From NCBI GenBank assembly GCA_020637675.1, contig JACKKD010000003.1, forward strand, positions 682,001 through 746,000: a stretch of 64,000 bases of DNA. The letters are read 5' to 3'. Positions 32,616 to 42,247 of the stretch are shown piece after piece. The stretch's first letter is position 1, and every line of letters starts with the position of its first letter. Origin of the DNA: Paracoccaceae bacterium (GTDB lineage Bacteria; Pseudomonadota; Alphaproteobacteria; Rhodobacterales; Rhodobacteraceae). Position numbers and translations under genes: made by a program. Below the pieces are notes generated by a model that was not told the origin of the DNA, ran no database searches, and saw only the letters and a list, made by a program, of their open reading frames with translations.

Positions 32616-34003
32616 GCGCGCGCTCCTTCCGCCGAGAAGAGGTCGGGCCTCAGTTCGACGCCCGCCTGCACCAGACGGTCGTAGCACTGCGGCCGGATGC
32701 CGGTTGCGGTGAAGTGCCCCCGCACGCTGCCGTCCTCGCCGATGCCGGTCTTCCGGAAGACGAAGATATCCTGCATCGTGATCGTGCTACCCTCCATTCC
32801 GGTGATCTCGGCAATGCTCATCACGCGGCGCGAACCGTCACTGAGACGGTTGAGCTGGATCACGACGTTGAGGCCAGAGGCGATCTGTGAGCGGATGGCC
32901 GAAACCGGGAAGTCGAGCCCGATCATCGTCACCATCTGTTCGATGCGGCCGAGAGCGTCGCGTGCCGTATTGGCATGGACCGTCGTCATCGATCCCTCGT
33001 GCCCGGTGTTCATCGCCTGCAGCATGTCGAAGGTCTCCGCCCCGCGCACCTCGCCGACGATGATCCGGTCCGGCCGCATCCTGAGCGCGTTGCGTACGAG
33101 GTCGCGCTGGGTAACAGTGCCGGTGCCGGAGGGGCCCGCGGGGCGCGTCTCCAGCCGCACCACGTGGTCCTGCTGAAGCTGCAGCTCGGCCGCGTCCTCG
33201 ATCGTCACGATCCGCTCGCGCGCCCCGATGTAGGACGACATGGCGTTGAGCATCGTCGTCTTGCCCGACCCGGTGCCGCCCGAGATGAGCACGTTCATCC
33301 GGGCCTGCACCAGCGCCTTGAGAAGCGCCGCCGCCTGATCGTTCAGCGTGCCGATCTCGACCAGACGTTCGAAGGTCAGGGGGTTGCGCGCGAACTTGCG
33401 GATCGACACCGACGGGCCGTCGATCGCGCAGGGGCGGATGATCGCGTTCACGCGGCTGCCGTCCTCGAGTCGCGCATCGACCCAGGGGCTCGACTCGTCC
33501 ACCCGCCGGCCGACACGGCTGACGATCTTGTCGATAATGCGAAGAAGATGGCGCTCGTCGCGGAAACGCACCCTGGTCTTTTCGAGGACGCCGAAACGTT
33601 CGACATAGACGCTGCGGTGCGAGTTCACGAGGATGTCGTTCACGGTGGGATCGGCAAGCAGCGGTTCGAGCGGCCCGAAGCCCAGGACCTCGTCCAGGAG
33701 TTCGTCCACGAGCTTCTTGAACTCCTCCGTCCGCATCGGACGATTTTCGTCCGACAGGACCTGCGCGACGAGTGCCGCGACCTCGCGCCGGAGCTCGTCG
33801 GGCTGGACCTTGTCGATCACGGCGAGGTTGAGCCGGTCGAGGAGGATGTCGTGGAGGTGGCTCTTCAGTTCGAGCCGCATGACCAGTTCCTGGTCGAGGG
33901 GGTCGGCGGCCGCTGGCGAGGCGGTCAGCCGGGCGGTCTTGGCGCCCAGATCGACGACATTGGAGCCAGCGGGCTTTTCGGAACGGGTGAATTGCCTGAA
34001 CAC
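32612..34003 (-). CDS. tadA: Tad secretion ATPase TadA/CpaF
   Basis: 463 residues of the VirB11-like type II/IV secretion ATPase family. It shows Walker A ISGGTGSGKTTMLNAM, the Asp box with EDAAELQLQQDHVVRLE, Walker B DRIIVGEVRGAETFDML and the His box GHEGSMTTVHANT. It powers Flp pilus extension, and possibly retraction, at the cytoplasmic face of TadB/TadC. Length and all motifs are normal. It lies 12 bp after tadZ. Confidence 0.95.
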   Translation of the reverse strand: MFRQFTRSEKPAGSNVVDLGAKTARLTASPAAADPLDQELVMRLELKSHLHDILLDRLNLAVIDKVQPDELRREVAALVAQVLSDENRPMRTEEFKKLVDELLDEVLGFGPLEPLLADPTVNDILVNSHRSVYVERFGVLEKTRVRFRDERHLLRIIDKIVSRVGRRVDESSPWVDARLEDGSRVNAIIRPCAIDGPSVSIRKFARNPLTFERLVEIGTLNDQAAALLKALVQARMNVLISGGTGSGKTTMLNAMSSYIGARERIVTIEDAAELQLQQDHVVRLETRPAGPSGTGTVTQRDLVRNALRMRPDRIIVGEVRGAETFDMLQAMNTGHEGSMTTVHANTARDALGRIEQMVTMIGLDFPVSAIRSQIASGLNVVIQLNRLSDGSRRVMSIAEITGMEGSTITMQDIFVFRKTGIGEDGSVRGHFTATGIRPQCYDRLVQAGVELRPDLFSAEGARA

Positions 34004-34015
34004 GATCCGGTTCTC

Positions 34016-35191
34016 CTACTTGGCGTATTTCTGGGCGGCGGCCGGAAGGGTCGCGCGGGTCGCGCGCGCGAGTGCCCGCATGGCCTTGCCGAGCGCGGAT
34101 CGGGGCGCCGACTGCGAGAGGGGCTGGCCCCGGTCGGCCGCCACGGATGCGGCGCGCGGGTCGTGCGGCAGCCAGTGATCGAGCCGCCGGTCGAGTGCCT
34201 TGGCCGCTTCGCGCTGGAGCTTCGAGCGGAAGAGCGGCTTGCGCTGGTGGTTCACGACGATCTCGACGGGCAGGGCCGGATTGTCCTGCGTCAGGAAGTC
34301 GATCAGCCGGCGGCAATGCCGGATTGACGGCACCGAAATGTCGGTGACGATCAGCATTTCGTCGGCCCGCTCGATCACCGGCTCGATCCAGCCGACCAGC
34401 GCGCGGGGCAGGTCCACCACGACGAAGTCGCAACTCTGGCGCAGGCAGTCGAGCATCGCGGCGACCTGCTCGGGCCGCAGAGCGTCGAGCGGCGCGAATC
34501 TCGCGGGTGCGGCGAGGACCGCGAGGCCGTTCGGCAGGCTGGCCATCGACTGGTCGAGGAAGGTGGCATCGGGGATCGTGCCGTCCATGGCGAGCTTCAG
34601 GAGCGTGTCCTGCTCGGCAAGGTCGAGGAACGAGCCGACGGTGCCGAACTGAAGGTCGAGATCGACGAGCGCAACCTTCGGTCGCGGGTCCGAGCGCTTC
34701 AGCCCCGCGCCCGTTGCCAACTGGTCGGCGAGGTTGACCGCCACCGTGGTCGATCCGATCCCCCCGCGTGCCTGGGCGACCGCGATGATCCGCCCCGCGC
34801 GCCCCGGAGCGCCGGCATGGGCGCGCCCTTTCCCCGCCGTCCGGCCGTCCGTCGGCAAGGGCAGGACCTCGTCCACCCCGGCGTCCGTAAGCGCTCGGGC
34901 CTGCGCCAGCGAGATGGCGCCATCGGCGAGAGCGACAAGCTTCGTCTGCCCGCGCCGATGTGCCACGAGGTCGCGGACCGCGGCGAGATCGGCCTCATCG
35001 TTCGGGTCGGTCTGGAAAAGGATCACGTCGTAGGTCGCCATGGCCTCGACAGCATGGCCGTTCAGCCCGGCCAGGGTCGCGGTGCGCCGGTCCACCCGAA
35101 TGCCGGCATCGCCGGCGAAGGACGCCGCGATGGCTTCCGATACGCGGGGCTCCGGCGCGATCACGAGCAGGGATTTCGCAGCGTCGGTCAT
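34016..35191 (-). CDS. tadZ: Tad pilus localisation ATPase TadZ/CpaE
   Basis: 391 residues. The N-terminal 120 resemble a receiver domain without the full phosphorylation site. The rest is a MinD/ParA-like ATPase with VAQARGGIGSTTVAVNLA as the deviant P-loop and FVVVDLPRALVGW as Walker B. TadZ/CpaE marks the assembly site, usually the pole. The start ATG 35191 has AAAGGATG upstream, better than the 35224 start. Confidence 0.9.
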   Translation of the reverse strand: MTDAAKSLLVIAPEPRVSEAIAASFAGDAGIRVDRRTATLAGLNGHAVEAMATYDVILFQTDPNDEADLAAVRDLVAHRRGQTKLVALADGAISLAQARALTDAGVDEVLPLPTDGRTAGKGRAHAGAPGRAGRIIAVAQARGGIGSTTVAVNLADQLATGAGLKRSDPRPKVALVDLDLQFGTVGSFLDLAEQDTLLKLAMDGTIPDATFLDQSMASLPNGLAVLAAPARFAPLDALRPEQVAAMLDCLRQSCDFVVVDLPRALVGWIEPVIERADEMLIVTDISVPSIRHCRRLIDFLTQDNPALPVEIVVNHQRKPLFRSKLQREAAKALDRRLDHWLPHDPRAASVAADRGQPLSQSAPRSALGKAMRALARATRATLPAAAQKYAK

Positions 35192-35224
35192 CTCGTCATC
35201 CTTTCGGCGGTCCACCCGCGACAA

Positions 35225-35863
35225 TCATCCGTTCTCGCCAAGGTTCAGGTCCTCTGCCGGCAACGACATGCTCATCGCCGGGAAGGGCACGCCCCAGCCG
35301 GGACCGCCCGGCACCGCGCCTTGCGCGAGGGCGGCGAGGTTGCCGAGCGGGGTCACGAAGGCGAAGTTCAGGTTGGTGAGCTCGACCGTGACGACCGGCA
35401 CGTAGGGCCCGCCGAGGAAGTTCAGATCGGGGTCGAATTCGTAGCGGAAGGTGAGGTTGGCCACGCTCGATCCAGTCGGCATCAGGGGCGCGATCGCGGT
35501 CCAGATCTCGTTCGCGGTGGCATTGCCTGCCGCTCCCGGGCAGGCGATTGTCGCCGTCGCCACGCAGACCGTCGCTCCGGCCGAGCAGGGCGTGCCGAAC
35601 CGCGGCGGGATCGTGCCAACCGGTGTCGCGCCCCGCGCGGTGCTGGCCGGTACGCCCGGGCAGGCGGCCGGGCGTACAACGGCGATCCGGCTCGCGATCT
35701 GCATCGCCTTGTCGGCCATGACGAACTCCGCCCCCATCCGGCCGAAGTCGATCAGCCCGAAGAACAGGAGCAGGAAGAGCGGGATCACGAAGGCAAGCTC
35801 CACCAGGGTCGTACCCGACTCGTCGGCCCAGAAGCGCCGCAGGATATGAATGAGGCCCCTCAT
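35225..35863 (-). CDS. TadE-like pseudopilin (second copy)
   Basis: 212 residues. After a short basic N-terminus the TadE hallmark appears, ADESGTTLVELAFVIPLFLL, a class of prepilin-like membrane anchor cleaved by CpaA. The exported part is rich in Ala, Pro and Cys. It starts at ATG 35863, overlapping the stop of the preceding TadE-like gene by 4 bp. It is a minor pseudopilin of the Flp pilus. Confidence 0.85.
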   Translation of the reverse strand: MRGLIHILRRFWADESGTTLVELAFVIPLFLLLFFGLIDFGRMGAEFVMADKAMQIASRIAVVRPAACPGVPASTARGATPVGTIPPRFGTPCSAGATVCVATATIACPGAAGNATANEIWTAIAPLMPTGSSVANLTFRYEFDPDLNFLGGPYVPVVTVELTNLNFAFVTPLGNLAALAQGAVPGGPGWGVPFPAMSMSLPAEDLNLGENG

Positions 35864-36384
35864 GTCCCGAATACCTTCGCGCGGTCGGTGACCGTGGTCG
35901 TGAGCGTGGCCGAGGGGCCTGCCCCGAAGAGCGTGAAGAGGCCGCGGAAGGGGAAGGCGATCTCCACCACCGCGCTCACCGTGGCGACCGGGGCGGGGCT
36001 CACGCGGTAGGCCCCGGCGACGCCGACACAGGCGAGCGAGGGCGTGACAGAGGTGACGGTGACGGACGGGGCGAAGACCGCGCTTCCCGTCGTGCTCTGT
36101 CCGACGATGGAGGCGAGCTTCGGCGCGAAGCCGGTCACGCTTCCGCCAGCCGTGCAGATGTTCCCCGGCACGACCCGGGAGAGGTAGCGGGTTGCGTCGC
36201 GGACCCCGCCGATCGCGCTCTGGTAGGCGATCATCATGCGGCTGCCCTCGACGATCACGGCGAAGACCAGGAGCATCATCGGCAGCACCAGGGCGAACTC
36301 GACGAGCGCGGCGCCGTCGTCGGTCCTGGCGAAGGCGCGGAGCCTGGAGTTGAGCGGATGCTTCGGGCTGCGGGTCACGGGCAT
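35860..36384 (-). CDS. TadE-like pseudopilin (first copy)
   Basis: 174 residues with the TadE-type motif RTDDGAALVEFALVLPMML after a basic N-terminus. The start ATG 36384 overlaps the stop of the TadG-like gene (TGATG), so the three pseudopilin genes are translationally coupled. Presumably processed by the prepilin peptidase and inserted in the inner membrane. Confidence 0.85.
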   Translation of the reverse strand: MPVTRSPKHPLNSRLRAFARTDDGAALVEFALVLPMMLLVFAVIVEGSRMMIAYQSAIGGVRDATRYLSRVVPGNICTAGGSVTGFAPKLASIVGQSTTGSAVFAPSVTVTSVTPSLACVGVAGAYRVSPAPVATVSAVVEIAFPFRGLFTLFGAGPSATLTTTVTDRAKVFGT

Positions 36385-37847
36385 CACCTGTAAAGCTGCA
36401 CGACATCGTGGATGATGCCGGCCGAGCCGCCGCTGCCCGTGTTGCCGCCGGCCGAGCCGATGATCTCGGCGTAGATGTCGAGCCCGTTGGTCGAGCCGTT
36501 GTCCACCACCGGCTCGGTGATGAACATCTTGACGAACTGGTGCACGGGCACGGCGGTCGCGCGGCCGGCGATCGGGTTCGCCGTGCAGTCGATCCCGGCC
36601 GCGATGATGACGCGCCGCTCGGGGTCGGGGTCCTGGTGAGGCGAGCACATCGGCCGGCCGGTCTCGGACAGTCCGTTCAGGATCGGAGTGCTGGACGTGG
36701 TGCCACCGGCGGCGGCGATCTCGGCCAGGTAGTATTCATAGCGCGTCCCGGCGCCGGGATGCGGGTCGGTGCCGCCATAGTTTGCCGTGACGTAAGCCAT
36801 GCGACCGGCCGACCAGTTGCCGTCGCCATAGGGCGCGCAGCCGGGGAAGCAGTCGTCACGCGGGACGGCCTTCGTGTCGGGCGTGGCCTGCGGGTTGTTC
36901 CAGTTGCAGGCGCCGCCGCTTTTCGGCTCCAAGCCCTTGATGACGTTCGCCGCCGGCGCGTAGATCGGGTTGTTCTTCTCGTTCTTCATCGCGCCCGACC
37001 ACATGTCGAAGCGGGTGTTGAGCGCGTCATTGGTGATGCCGACCTTCTGGCCCGGTTCCGTGTTCACGCCACGCTGGGCGAAGCATTGGGTGATGCTGCC
37101 GACGGCCCCGAGGACGCAGCGCAGCGTCGGCCCCGTGCCGCCCACGCCGGCACAGTTGCCGGTCGAGTCGAGGGCGAGCGTCGAGGGTTCGAGGAAGCCG
37201 AAGTTGCCCGGCCCCCAGGCCGCGCCCTGGCCGCCCGAGCGCAGCCGGATCATGTCGCCCACGGTGGCCGGGTTCGAGGCGTCGAAGCTCGGGCCGGGGA
37301 TGCAGAACATCATCGGGGTGATGTCGCAGGCATACTGGGTGAAGCCCGCCACGGCAGAGGCGCTGGTCGCCGGCGTGGCCATCGCCCCGCCGGTCAGAAC
37401 CGACAGGACCGAGCCGAACGAGAAGTTGACGGTCTGCTGGTTGACGATCACGCTGGCATAGATCGCATCCTCGGGAACTGTCGTCTGGCCGGGGGCGAGG
37501 CTGCCCGTGTCGCTTGCGGGAAGCGAGTCGTAAAAGCCGATCGCGTAGTCGGCCCCGCCGCCGAGCGCCCGCGACCCGCTGCCGAAGGTCTGGCTGTCGG
37601 TGACGAAGTTCGCCGCCGCGGCGGTGGCGCGGGTGATCGCGTCGCTCCGCCCGTCAAGCTCACCCGCTGCAGCGAGTGCGACATGGTCGGCGTAGGACTG
37701 AAGCTCGGACTGGGTGGCGGCGAGACGGCCGATGTCGAACGACAGCGCCACCATGCCGAGGAGCATGACCAGCGCCATCGCCCAGAAGACCAGGATCGTG
37801 CCGGCCTCGTCCCGGCCGAAGGTGCGGAGGGTTCTGCCGATCATCAT
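36384..37847 (-). CDS. TadG-like Flp pilus assembly protein
   Basis: 487 residues. The N-terminus carries the TadE/G-type membrane anchor (GRDEAGTILVFWAMALVMLL) followed by a periplasmic domain starting DIGRLAATQSELQSYADHVALAAA, the typical TadG helix. A metal-ion-dependent von Willebrand motif is not evident, so it is shorter and more divergent than classical TadG. The many cysteines in the middle could form disulfides. It lies 18 bp behind cpaB. Confidence 0.82.
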   Translation of the reverse strand: MMIGRTLRTFGRDEAGTILVFWAMALVMLLGMVALSFDIGRLAATQSELQSYADHVALAAAGELDGRSDAITRATAAAANFVTDSQTFGSGSRALGGGADYAIGFYDSLPASDTGSLAPGQTTVPEDAIYASVIVNQQTVNFSFGSVLSVLTGGAMATPATSASAVAGFTQYACDITPMMFCIPGPSFDASNPATVGDMIRLRSGGQGAAWGPGNFGFLEPSTLALDSTGNCAGVGGTGPTLRCVLGAVGSITQCFAQRGVNTEPGQKVGITNDALNTRFDMWSGAMKNEKNNPIYAPAANVIKGLEPKSGGACNWNNPQATPDTKAVPRDDCFPGCAPYGDGNWSAGRMAYVTANYGGTDPHPGAGTRYEYYLAEIAAAGGTTSSTPILNGLSETGRPMCSPHQDPDPERRVIIAAGIDCTANPIAGRATAVPVHQFVKMFITEPVVDNGSTNGLDIYAEIIGSAGGNTGSGGSAGIIHDVVQLYR

Positions 37848-37865
37848 GGTCCGAAGCTCCGCCCC

Positions 37866-38672
37866 TCACTCGACTTCCACGACCTCGACCGCGTTGGCGC
37901 GGCGGACCCGCACCGTCGGCTTGGCCACGGTCGGTTCCTCCACCGGCGACTGTTCGCGCAGGATGTCGGAGAGACGGATGGACTCGAGCGGCTTGTCCTC
38001 GGCATTGTCGAGCGAACGGAGCGACAGGCTCAGCGTTCCCGCCTTCTGGGCAAGCGCCAGCGTCTGGCTCTGCTCGGGCGTGACCTCGACGGTGACCGTG
38101 CGCGCGACCTGCGGAAGATCGGTCTGCTGGTCGGCCTGCTGGTCGACGCCGAGCACGCGGATGTTCTGAAGGATGGTGACGGCGCGAAGGGTCTGGTCGC
38201 GGCCCTGGGTCAGCACGATGTCGACGCTGTCCCCCGGAGTCACGAAGCCGCCGACGGCGGTTTCGGCATCGACCCGGATGGCCATGGCGCGGCTGTTCTC
38301 GCCGAGGCTCTGCACGATCGTGACCTTCTCGCCGAAGTTCGAGACCTTGGACGCCAGGATGAGTTCGCCCTGCGCGATCTCGTGCGTGGCGCGGCGCGGC
38401 TGCATGCCGGGCTGGGCGACGAGCGCGTTGAGGTCCGTGATCGCCCCCGGCGGAAGGGCGGCGCGCGGCCAGGACAGGACCTGCAGCATCTGCGGCTGGA
38501 TCGGCTGGCCGAAGGGAATGTCGCGCCCGGCCACGACGACGGTCACAAGGGCGGCGGCGGGGTCGGTGGCGGCCACCGCGCGGCTCTGGTCGAGGTATTC
38601 GCGCGCACCGTAGGCCGAGCCCCCGGCGACGGCGATGCCGAGCATGGCGACGAGAACGGAACGTATGCCCAC
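37866..38672 (-). CDS. cpaB: Flp pilus assembly protein CpaB/RcpC
   Basis: 268 residues: one N-terminal membrane helix, then an SAF domain (VVAGRDIPFGQPIQPQML) and the RcpC domain ending in a charged tail. CpaB/RcpC is a periplasmic protein that normally works with the RcpA/CpaC secretin. The secretin gene that usually follows cpaB is absent; the TadG-like gene comes next instead. Confidence 0.9.
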   Translation of the reverse strand: MGIRSVLVAMLGIAVAGGSAYGAREYLDQSRAVAATDPAAALVTVVVAGRDIPFGQPIQPQMLQVLSWPRAALPPGAITDLNALVAQPGMQPRRATHEIAQGELILASKVSNFGEKVTIVQSLGENSRAMAIRVDAETAVGGFVTPGDSVDIVLTQGRDQTLRAVTILQNIRVLGVDQQADQQTDLPQVARTVTVEVTPEQSQTLALAQKAGTLSLSLRSLDNAEDKPLESIRLSDILREQSPVEEPTVAKPTVRVRRANAVEVVEVE

Positions 38673-38720
38673 GAGCGTTTCCTCCGGCTGAGACGGCCGC
38701 CGACGGGCGGCCGGTTGGTG

Positions 38721-38762
38721 CCTGTTCCGCGACGGGGCAGCCCCTCCCCGCCGCGGAACAGG
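38721..38762 (-). terminator. Strong stem-loop between flp and cpaB
   Basis: Perfect 11-bp arms CCTGTTCCGCG (38721-38731) and CGCGGAACAGG (38752-38762) enclose a 20-nt loop that itself holds a small GGGG/CCCC stem. It lies 21 bp after the pilin stop on the minus strand. No T tract follows. It is likely an attenuator or 3'-stabilising hairpin that lets pilin mRNA outnumber the downstream assembly genes. Confidence 0.6.
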
Positions 38763-38783
38763 AATGTTTCGCTGTCTTGTGCG

Positions 38784-38990
38784 TCAGCAGCCGCCGGTGC
38801 CGACGGTCCCGGTGGTGTTCATGACGTTGCAGGCGGCGTCCATCTGGCCTTCGACGTCCTGCGCGAGCAGGCTCAGCGTCGAGGTGCCGACGACGACGGC
38901 GAGCACCAGCGCGATGCCGTATTCGACCAGCGTCACGCCTTCTTCGTCGTGGCGGAACGAGCGGAGTTTCTTCATCAGGGTTGCGCGCAT
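38784..38990 (-). CDS. flp: Flp/Fap-type major pilin
   Basis: 68 residues. The N-terminal leader MRATLMKKLRSFRHDEEG is followed by the Flp hydrophobic motif VTLVEYGIALVLAVVVG, with processing expected after Gly by CpaA. Glu and Tyr of the Flp signature (EYG) are present. The C-terminus has two cysteines (ACNVM and GGC). The start ATG 38990 is preceded by GAGGAGAACGAA. First gene of the Tad locus; the 212-bp gap upstream probably holds its promoter. Confidence 0.92.
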   Translation of the reverse strand: MRATLMKKLRSFRHDEEGVTLVEYGIALVLAVVVGTSTLSLLAQDVEGQMDAACNVMNTTGTVGTGGC

Positions 38991-39202
38991 TTCGTTCTCC
39001 TCAAATGCGGTCAGGTTTTCCGGGCAGGCCCCGGGGGTCAGAGAGAGACGAACCGGAAGGCAGGCTTGCGGCTCCCCCTCAGCATTGGGGCGCAAATGTG
39101 GCGGCGCATCGTCTGAAACGATGAGAGTTTCGCGGAGAGGTTGTATTTTCACCGGCCGGGGCGGCAATTGCGGCGGAACTGCGGCGGTCTGGCCGGCGGG
39201 CG

Positions 39203-42200
39203 TCAGTCCTGCGGGTCGCGCTTCACGCGGAAGACCGCGAGGTAGAGCGCCGGCACGAAGACCAGCGTGATTACCGTGCCGGCGATGATCCCGCCCATCA
39301 TCGCATAGGCCATCGGCCCCCAGAAGATCTGCCGCGAGATCGGGATGAGCGCGAGGCTCGCCGCCGCCGCGGTCAGGAGGATCGGCCGGGCGCGGGCGTC
39401 GGAGGCCTCGAAGACGGCATCCCAGGCGCTGCGGCCCTTTGCCCGCAGGACCTCGATCTCGTCCACGAGGATGATCGAGTTGCGGATGAGGATTCCGATG
39501 AGCGCAAGCACGCCGAGGATCGCCACGAAGCCGAGAGGGGCGCCGGAAGGGACGAGCGCCGCGACAACCCCGATGAGGCCCAGCGGCGCGGCGCAGAGCA
39601 CGACGAAGGCGAGCCGGAAGCCCTGCACCTGCACCATGATCAGGGTCAGCATGATGAGGATCATCAGGGGCACGACCGCGACGATGGGCGCCTGGCTCTT
39701 GGCGCTTTCGGCGACGGTGCCGCCGACCTCGACGTGGAGGCCCGCGGGGAGGCTTGCCGCGAAAGCGTCGATGCGGGGCTGAAGCGCCTTCACGATCGTG
39801 TCGGGCTGATCCTTCGTGGTGATCGCCGCCTTCACCGTGATCGTCGGCATCCGGTCGCGCTGGTGGATCACCGGCTGTTCGGTGCCGTAGTCGAAGGTGG
39901 CGACGCTCCGCAGCGGGATCGTCACGCTGCCGCTGCCCGAAAGCTGGAGCCCGGCGAGTTCCTCGACCGAGGTGCGCGATCGTTCGTCGCCGCGCGTGAC
40001 GATATCGACGAGATAGGCCGCATCGCGCAGTTGCGTGACCGTCCTGCCATCGTAGATCGTGCTGAGGGCGGCGGCGATGTCGCTCGGGCTGATGCCGAGT
40101 TGCCGGGCCTTGTCCTGGAGGACATTGACCCGGACGACCCGCGCCGGCTCGTTCCAGTCCATCACGATGTTTGCGAGCCTTTGGTCGGTGGCCATCGCGG
40201 CGGCAAGATCTCGCGCCCTGTCGCGCAGCACGTCGATGTCGGGACCGCTCAGCCGGTACTGCACCGGCCGTCCGACCGGCGGACCGATGTCGAGAAGCTT
40301 GATGTAGATGTCGATGCCGGGGAAGTCGCGCGCCGCGATCTCTCGCAGTTCGGCCCGGAGCGCGTTGCGGGCCTCCACCGAGGGCGTCTGGATCACGATC
40401 TGTCCCATGTTGGGGCCGGGCGTCGGCACGTCGTAGGCCAGAAGGAACCGTGGCGCGCCGCGGCCGACGTAGGCGGCCCAGAAGAGCGCCTTGTCGTTGC
40501 CTGCCAGGTAGCTCTCCATCCGCGCCATCTGGTCCGAGGTTTCGGAGATCGCGGTGTTCTGCGGCAGGGCGAAATCGATGACCAACTCGGGCCGGTCGGA
40601 GTTGGGAAAGAACTGGTTCTCTACGAAGCGCATGCTCCAGATCGACACCGCGAAGGCCGCGAGGGTCAGTGCGATCGTCGCCCAGCGGAAGCGCATCGCT
40701 AGCCGAAGCATGCGGTGAAACGCGCGCCGCACCCGCCCCGGCCCATGGTCGTGGTGGGCCAGCTTCGCGGGCAGGAACGTGACCCCCAGCAGCGGCGCGA
40801 ACAGCACCGCGACGATCCACGAGACGATGAGCGAGACGGCGATCACCACGAAGAGCGAAAAGACGAACTCGCCCGCCGCCGAATCGTTGAGCCCGACGGG
40901 AATGAAACCGGCAATGGTCACGAGCGTGCCGGTGAGCATCGGAAAGGCGATGGAGGTCCAGGCATGGGACGCGGCGGCAGTCAGCGTCGCGCCCTTTTCC
41001 AGCCGGGCAACCATCGTCTCGATGGCGATCATCGCGTCGTCGACGAGGAGTCCGAGCGCGATGATCAGCGCGCCGAGCGAGATGCGCTGGAGCGTGAACC
41101 CCGCATAATCCATGACGACGAAGGTGATGGCGAGCACGAGCGGGATCGTCAGCGTGACGACAAGCCCCGCGCGAACCCCGAGCGAGATGAAGCTGACCGC
41201 AAGCACGATCAGCACTGCCTCGAGCAGCGCCTGGAGGAAGTGGCCCACCGCCTCGTCGACGACATGGGGCTGGTTGGCAACCTGATGGATCTCGATCCCG
41301 ACGGGCAAATCTGCCTGCGCCTGCGCGATGACCGCGTCGAGCGCGGTGCCGAAGTGGATGATGTTGGACCCTGCCTTCATCCCGACCGAAAGGCCCACGG
41401 CAGCGGCGCCGCGGAAACGGAAGAGGCTGGAGGGCGGGTCCTGATAGGTGCGGCGAATGTCGGCCACGTCCGAGAGGCGGAAGAACCGGTCGCCAACGCG
41501 CAGGTTGATCGCCTCGAGGCTTTCGGTCCCGGAGAACTGCCCGCCGATGCGGACGAGCACCTGCTCGGGTCCGGCGTCGATCACGCCGGAGGGCAGGATG
41601 GCGTTCTGTGCCGCGAGCGTGGCCATCACGGCCTGCTGGTTGAGCCCGAGTGCCGCAAGCTTCTCGGTCGAGAACTCGAGATAGATCACCTCCTCCTGGG
41701 TGCCGAAGATCTCAACCTTGCCTGCGTCCGGAAGGGCCTGCACCGCACGGCGGACGTTCTCGACGTAGTCGCGCACCTCGCGCGGGGTGAAGCCATCGGC
41801 GGTGAAGGCGTAGATGTTGCCGAAGACGTCGCCGAAGTTGTCGTTGAACTGGAAGCCCGCGAACTCGGCCGGGAACTCCGGCCGGATGTCGGCCATCATG
41901 TTGCGCACCCGCTGCCAGATCAGCGGCAGCCTATCCGGCTTCGTGGTCGGCAGAAGCTCCACATAGACGATGGTCTGGCCCGGGGCCGTCACCGAGCGGG
42001 TATGGTCCAGCTCGTCCAAATCCTCGAGCTTCTTCTCGATCCGGTCGGTGACCTGGGCCAGCGTCTCGGCGGTGGTGGCGCCGGGAAGGGCGGCCGAGAT
42101 GATCATCGTCTTGATCGCGAAGTTCGGATCTTCCTCGCGCCCGATCGAGACATAGGAAAGGACGCCCGCGACAAGCGAGACGATCATCAGGAACCAGACG

Positions 42201-42247
42201 AAGGACCGGTGCTTGATCGCCCAGTCCGAGAGGTTGAAGCCGCTCAT
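39203..42247 (-). CDS. RND-family efflux pump permease
   Basis: 1014 residues of the AcrB/MexF superfamily with twelve membrane helices and two large periplasmic loops. Examples of helix-4 and helix-10 segments are GALIIALGLLVDDAMIAIE, with the proton-relay acidic pair, and VALIGILIRNSIILVDEIE. It belongs to the subgroup in which two adaptor genes precede the pump. It pumps small toxic molecules using proton force; substrates are unknown. Its start overlaps the second adaptor's stop by 4 bp. Confidence 0.92.
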   Translation of the reverse strand: MSGFNLSDWAIKHRSFVWFLMIVSLVAGVLSYVSIGREEDPNFAIKTMIISAALPGATTAETLAQVTDRIEKKLEDLDELDHTRSVTAPGQTIVYVELLPTTKPDRLPLIWQRVRNMMADIRPEFPAEFAGFQFNDNFGDVFGNIYAFTADGFTPREVRDYVENVRRAVQALPDAGKVEIFGTQEEVIYLEFSTEKLAALGLNQQAVMATLAAQNAILPSGVIDAGPEQVLVRIGGQFSGTESLEAINLRVGDRFFRLSDVADIRRTYQDPPSSLFRFRGAAAVGLSVGMKAGSNIIHFGTALDAVIAQAQADLPVGIEIHQVANQPHVVDEAVGHFLQALLEAVLIVLAVSFISLGVRAGLVVTLTIPLVLAITFVVMDYAGFTLQRISLGALIIALGLLVDDAMIAIETMVARLEKGATLTAAASHAWTSIAFPMLTGTLVTIAGFIPVGLNDSAAGEFVFSLFVVIAVSLIVSWIVAVLFAPLLGVTFLPAKLAHHDHGPGRVRRAFHRMLRLAMRFRWATIALTLAAFAVSIWSMRFVENQFFPNSDRPELVIDFALPQNTAISETSDQMARMESYLAGNDKALFWAAYVGRGAPRFLLAYDVPTPGPNMGQIVIQTPSVEARNALRAELREIAARDFPGIDIYIKLLDIGPPVGRPVQYRLSGPDIDVLRDRARDLAAAMATDQRLANIVMDWNEPARVVRVNVLQDKARQLGISPSDIAAALSTIYDGRTVTQLRDAAYLVDIVTRGDERSRTSVEELAGLQLSGSGSVTIPLRSVATFDYGTEQPVIHQRDRMPTITVKAAITTKDQPDTIVKALQPRIDAFAASLPAGLHVEVGGTVAESAKSQAPIVAVVPLMILIMLTLIMVQVQGFRLAFVVLCAAPLGLIGVVAALVPSGAPLGFVAILGVLALIGILIRNSIILVDEIEVLRAKGRSAWDAVFEASDARARPILLTAAAASLALIPISRQIFWGPMAYAMMGGIIAGTVITLVFVPALYLAVFRVKRDPQD

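Noticed and set aside
39107..39123. CATCGT-N5-ACGATG inverted repeat as a terminator for the efflux operon
   Set aside because: The stem is only 6 bp with no T tract; it could equally be an operator or chance.
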